Assembly (NCBI GenBank): GCA_035252905.1
Contig: DATFCQ010000185.1
Location: 1 to 8,514, forward strand
Source: AP-15 sp035252905
GTDB lineage: Bacteria; Pseudomonadota; Alphaproteobacteria; ATCC43930; CGMCC-115725
Direction of reading: 5' to 3'
DNA: 8,514 nucleotides
The translations under genes were made by a program, and so were the position numbers. The notes beneath the pieces were generated by a model. It did not search any database. It had not been told where the DNA came from and saw only the letters and a program-made list of their open reading frames with translations. Shown here one piece after another: positions 6,502 through 8,514 of this stretch; within the stretch, counting starts at the first letter, position 1, and every line of letters begins with the position of its first letter.

Positions 6502-6651
6502 GAGCCTGTTTGAGTGAGGAGCGTGGCGAAATGCGCTCCGCTTCGCTGCGCTATTCCGCCCTACGATGTTTCCGACGGACAGGGAGCGTAGGGCGGAATA
6601 GCGCAGCGTATTCCGCCGACTTCGCGACGCGAGGACAACTCAAACAGGCTC
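6502..6651. mobile_element. 150-bp MITE-like element inserted at the fhs stop codon
   Basis: The ends are perfect 14-bp terminal inverted repeats: GAGCCTGTTTGAGT (6502-6515) and ACTCAAACAGGCTC (6638-6651). TCA is present on both sides (6499-6501 and 6652-6654), consistent with a 3-bp TNA target duplication. Further in there is a subterminal inverted pair matching 9 of 10 bases (GCGTGGCGAA 6521-6530, TTCGCGACGC 6621-6630). The core holds two 22-base arms (6544-6565 and 6587-6608) that are perfectly complementary around a 21-base loop. The element carries no transposase and no credible gene. TNA duplications and GAGCC-type ends would fit mobilisation by an IS5-family (IS1031-like) transposase; that family link is inference. 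The right-hand TCA is the complement of the fhs stop codon TGA. Confidence 0.8.
6544..6617. repeat. REP-like palindromic core inside the MITE
   Basis: The motif TGCGCTATTCCGCCCTACG (6547-6565) recurs as its exact reverse complement at 6587-6605; the match extends three bases outward to 22 bp. The right copy also forms its own hairpin, GGCGGAATA-GCGCAGCG-TATTCCGCC (6592-6617, 9-bp stem, 8-base loop). Units of the form GTAGGG-x-GGA-x-TA...GCG...TA-x-TCC-x-CC occur as dispersed repeats in many proteobacterial genomes, so more copies are expected elsewhere. Confidence 0.75.
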
Positions 6652-8352
6652 TCAGAACAGCCCGGTGACGAGGCCCTCCGGGGTCAGTTCTATGTTGTTC
6701 GCGGCCGGCACCCGCGGCAGGCCCGGCATCGTCATGATCTCGCCGCAGATCGCGACGACGAACTCGGCCCCGGCCGACAATCTGACCTCGCGCACCCCGA
6801 CGATGTGCCCGGAGGGCGCCCCTTTGAGGTTGGGGTCGGTCGAGAAGCTGTATTGGGTTTTGGCGATGCAGACCGGGAAATGGCCGAAGCCCTGCGCCTC
6901 GAATTGGGCCAACTGGTCGCGCACCGATTTGTCGGCCTCGATGTCGGCGGCGCCGTAAAAGCGCTGGGCGATCGTGCGGATCTTGTCGAGGAGCGGCATC
7001 TCGTCGGGATAGAGGAAGTGCAGCTCGGCCTTGCCGCTTTCGGCCAGATCGACGACGGCGCGGGCGAGGTCGACGGCGCCCTCGCCGCCCGACGCCCAGT
7101 GATCGGCGACGACCGCCTTGACCCCCCTCTTCGCGCACAATTCCTGCAATCGGTCGAGTTCGTGCTCTGTATCGGCGCTGAAGCGATTGACCGAGACCAC
7201 CGCCGGGACGCCGAACTGCTTCAGATTGGCGAGATGGCGATCGAGATTGGTGAAGCCCTGTTCGAGCGCCGCGACATTCTCCTCGCGCAGGGCCTCGCGG
7301 GCGACGCCGCCGTGCATCTTCAGGGCGCGCACGGTGGTCACCACGACCGCCGCGTCGGGCCGGAGCCCGGTCTTGCGGCACTTGATGTCGATGAACTTTT
7401 CGGCCCCGAGATCGGCGCCGAAACCGGCCTCGGTGACGACGTAGTCGGCGAGCTTCAGGGCCGAGGTGGTGGCGATCACCGAATTGCAGCCATGGGCGAT
7501 GTTGGCGAACGGGCCGCCATGGATGAAGACCGGGTTGTTTTCGAGCGTCTGCACCAGATTGGGCGCAAGCGCGTCCTTCAACAACACCGCCATCGCGCCG
7601 GCGGCGTGCAGATCGGAGGCGCGCACCGGCTTGCGCTCGCGGGTCTGGCCGACGACGAGATTGCCGAGCCGGCGCTGCAGATCGTGCAGGTCGCTTGCCA
7701 GGCAGAAGGTGGCCATGACCTGCGAGGCGGCGGTGATGTCAAAGCCGTCCTCGCGCGGGAAGCCGTTGGCGACGCCGCCCAATGAATTGACGATCGAACG
7801 CAGCGCGCGGTCGTTCATGTCCATCGCCCGGCGCCAGGTGACGCGGCGCGGGTCGAGATGGGGTTCGAGCCCGTAATAGATGTGATTGTCGATCATCGCC
7901 GCGAGCAGGTTGTTGGCGGCGCCGATCGCATGCAGATCGCCGGTGAAGTGAAGGTTGATGTCCTCCATCGGCACGACCTGGGCATAGCCGCCGCCGGCGG
8001 CGCCGCCCTTCATGCCGAAGCACGGCCCCATGCTGGCCTCGCGCAGGCACAGCATTGTCTTCTTGCCGATCAGGTTCAGCGCGTCGCCGAGCCCGACGGT
8101 CGTCGTCGTCTTGCCCTCGCCGGCCGGGGTCGGCGTGATCGCGGTGACGAGCACGAGCCTCGATTTCCGCTGCGGCAACGCGCGGATATAGTCGAGCGCG
8201 ATCTTCGCCTTGTAGCGGCCGTAGGGAGCGACCGCCTCTTCCGGGATGCCGAGCTTGTCCGCGGCGAGTTCGACGATCGGCCGCATCTGCGCCGCCTGGG
8301 CGATCTCGATATTGGATTTCGGGTTTTTGTGCTGCTCCTCTCCGCGCGCCAC
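6652..8352 (-). CDS. fhs: Formate-tetrahydrofolate ligase (10-formyl-THF synthetase)
   Basis: This 566-residue cytoplasmic enzyme makes 10-formyl-THF from formate, ATP and THF, the entry of formate into purine, fMet and serine synthesis. The length fits the family (about 555-560). Visible features are RYKAKI (46-51), the P-loop-like TPTPAGEGKT (73-82), the signature GMKGGAAGGGYAQVVPMEDINLHFTGD, then HGGPFANIAHGCNS, VVTTVRALKMHGG and the C-terminal EGLVTGLF. GTG at 8352 is chosen as start because AAGGAG (8360-8365) lies seven bases upstream. An in-frame ATG at 8394 would add 14 poorly conserved residues without a clear ribosome site. The stop codon TGA (6654-6652) is the target duplication of the MITE. 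The gene probably leads an operon with the 142-aa gene and the cyclo-ligase gene. Confidence 0.96.
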   Translation of the reverse strand: MARGEEQHKNPKSNIEIAQAAQMRPIVELAADKLGIPEEAVAPYGRYKAKIALDYIRALPQRKSRLVLVTAITPTPAGEGKTTTTVGLGDALNLIGKKTMLCLREASMGPCFGMKGGAAGGGYAQVVPMEDINLHFTGDLHAIGAANNLLAAMIDNHIYYGLEPHLDPRRVTWRRAMDMNDRALRSIVNSLGGVANGFPREDGFDITAASQVMATFCLASDLHDLQRRLGNLVVGQTRERKPVRASDLHAAGAMAVLLKDALAPNLVQTLENNPVFIHGGPFANIAHGCNSVIATTSALKLADYVVTEAGFGADLGAEKFIDIKCRKTGLRPDAAVVVTTVRALKMHGGVAREALREENVAALEQGFTNLDRHLANLKQFGVPAVVSVNRFSADTEHELDRLQELCAKRGVKAVVADHWASGGEGAVDLARAVVDLAESGKAELHFLYPDEMPLLDKIRTIAQRFYGAADIEADKSVRDQLAQFEAQGFGHFPVCIAKTQYSFSTDPNLKGAPSGHIVGVREVRLSAGAEFVVAICGEIMTMPGLPRVPAANNIELTPEGLVTGLF

Positions 8353-8359
8353 GCCGGTT

Positions 8360-8365
8360 CTCCTT
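8360..8365 (-). promoter_or_regulatory. Ribosome binding site AAGGAG deciding the fhs GTG start
   Basis: AAGGAG with a seven-base spacer precedes GTG at 8352. It favours this start over the upstream ATG at 8394, which would place this purine-rich site inside the coding sequence. Confidence 0.75.
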
Positions 8366-8393
8366 CTCTCGTGATCGCCGGGTCTTAGCCCCA

Positions 8394-8450
8394 TCGGGCG
8401 GGTCGACGCAACGGCCTCGACCCTCCGCGGGGGGCTCGCAGCCCGCCCGA
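8394..8450. repeat. Cluster of GC-rich inverted repeats upstream of fhs
   Basis: TCGGGCGGG (8394-8402) pairs with CCCGCCCGA (8442-8450). Inside, GGGTCGA (8400-8406) pairs with TCGACCC (8417-8423), and GGGC-TCGCA-GCCC forms a small stem at 8432-8444. The arms overlap, giving alternative folds. They could terminate transcription from a gene further right or structure the fhs leader. No T-run follows. Confidence 0.4.
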
Positions 8451-8456
8451 CCCGGC

Positions 8457-8514
8457 TCAGCGCCGTTCGGGCGGTGCCGGCCGCAGCGCCGGCAGTTCCG
8501 GCGCGGGCGGGGCC
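8457..8514 (-). CDS. Possible C-terminal end of another minus-strand gene (partial)
   Basis: From the right edge, one minus-strand frame reads APPAPELPALRPAPPERR and then TGA (8459-8457). Eighteen Pro/Ala/Arg-rich residues cannot identify a protein, and in GC-rich DNA such a frame can stay open by chance. The inverted repeats just beyond the stop would fit a gene end. The function is unknown. Confidence 0.25.
   Translation of the reverse strand, partial: APPAPELPALRPAPPERR

Noticed and set aside
6805..7785. 326-codon open frame on the plus strand
   Set aside because: Antisense to fhs, which has unambiguous family signatures in its own frame.
8353..8394. Upstream ATG start for fhs at 8394
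   Set aside because: It has no clear ribosome site and adds 14 residues unlike the family; GTG at 8352 has AAGGAG at good spacing.
1..8514. tRNA, rRNA or CRISPR array
   Set aside because: No cloverleaf-like segment, rRNA-like stretch or regularly spaced direct repeats were seen; nearly all the window is coding.

Overview
This is a GC-rich window whose protein sequences look proteobacterial, most likely alphaproteobacterial; no 16S or other taxonomic marker is present, so this is an inference. The theme is one-carbon (formate) metabolism. A membrane-linked formate dehydrogenase that oxidises formate lies on the left, and genes that attach formate to tetrahydrofolate and handle formyl-folate lie on the right. 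A mechanosensitive channel gene sits between them.

Positions 1-4681 (minus strand, read right to left) hold an operon: an 81-aa unknown protein, formate dehydrogenase alpha (1057 aa, molybdopterin/selenocysteine), beta (301 aa, four [4Fe-4S] clusters and a C-terminal membrane helix) and an NrfD-type membrane subunit cut by the window edge. All three junctions are ATGA stop/start overlaps. The alpha gene is interrupted by an in-frame UGA at 3849-3851. This is a selenocysteine codon: it falls exactly at the FdnG/FdhF Sec position and is followed at the right distance by a SECIS-type hairpin. The alpha subunit has no Tat leader and the membrane partner is NrfD-like rather than a FdnI-type cytochrome b, so the enzyme probably faces the cytoplasm.

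Positions 4682-4952 are a divergent intergenic region with an AT-rich patch and two competing inverted repeats in front of the formate dehydrogenase operon. Positions 4953-5393 (plus strand) encode an MscL-like channel whose C-terminal tail carries a four-cysteine zinc-ribbon motif.

Positions 5468-8352 (minus strand) hold formate-tetrahydrofolate ligase (fhs), a 142-aa unknown protein and 5-formyltetrahydrofolate cyclo-ligase. A 150-bp MITE-like element (14-bp perfect terminal inverted repeats, 3-bp TCA target duplication, internal 22-bp palindrome arms) is inserted exactly at the fhs stop codon; the duplicated triplet is the stop codon itself. The right edge holds possible C-terminal codons of another minus-strand gene and a set of GC-rich inverted repeats.

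Together the genes suggest a formate hub. Fhs uses formate for biosynthesis through 10-formyl-THF, the cyclo-ligase recovers 5-formyl-THF, and the formate dehydrogenase burns formate to CO2 and probably passes electrons to the quinone pool.
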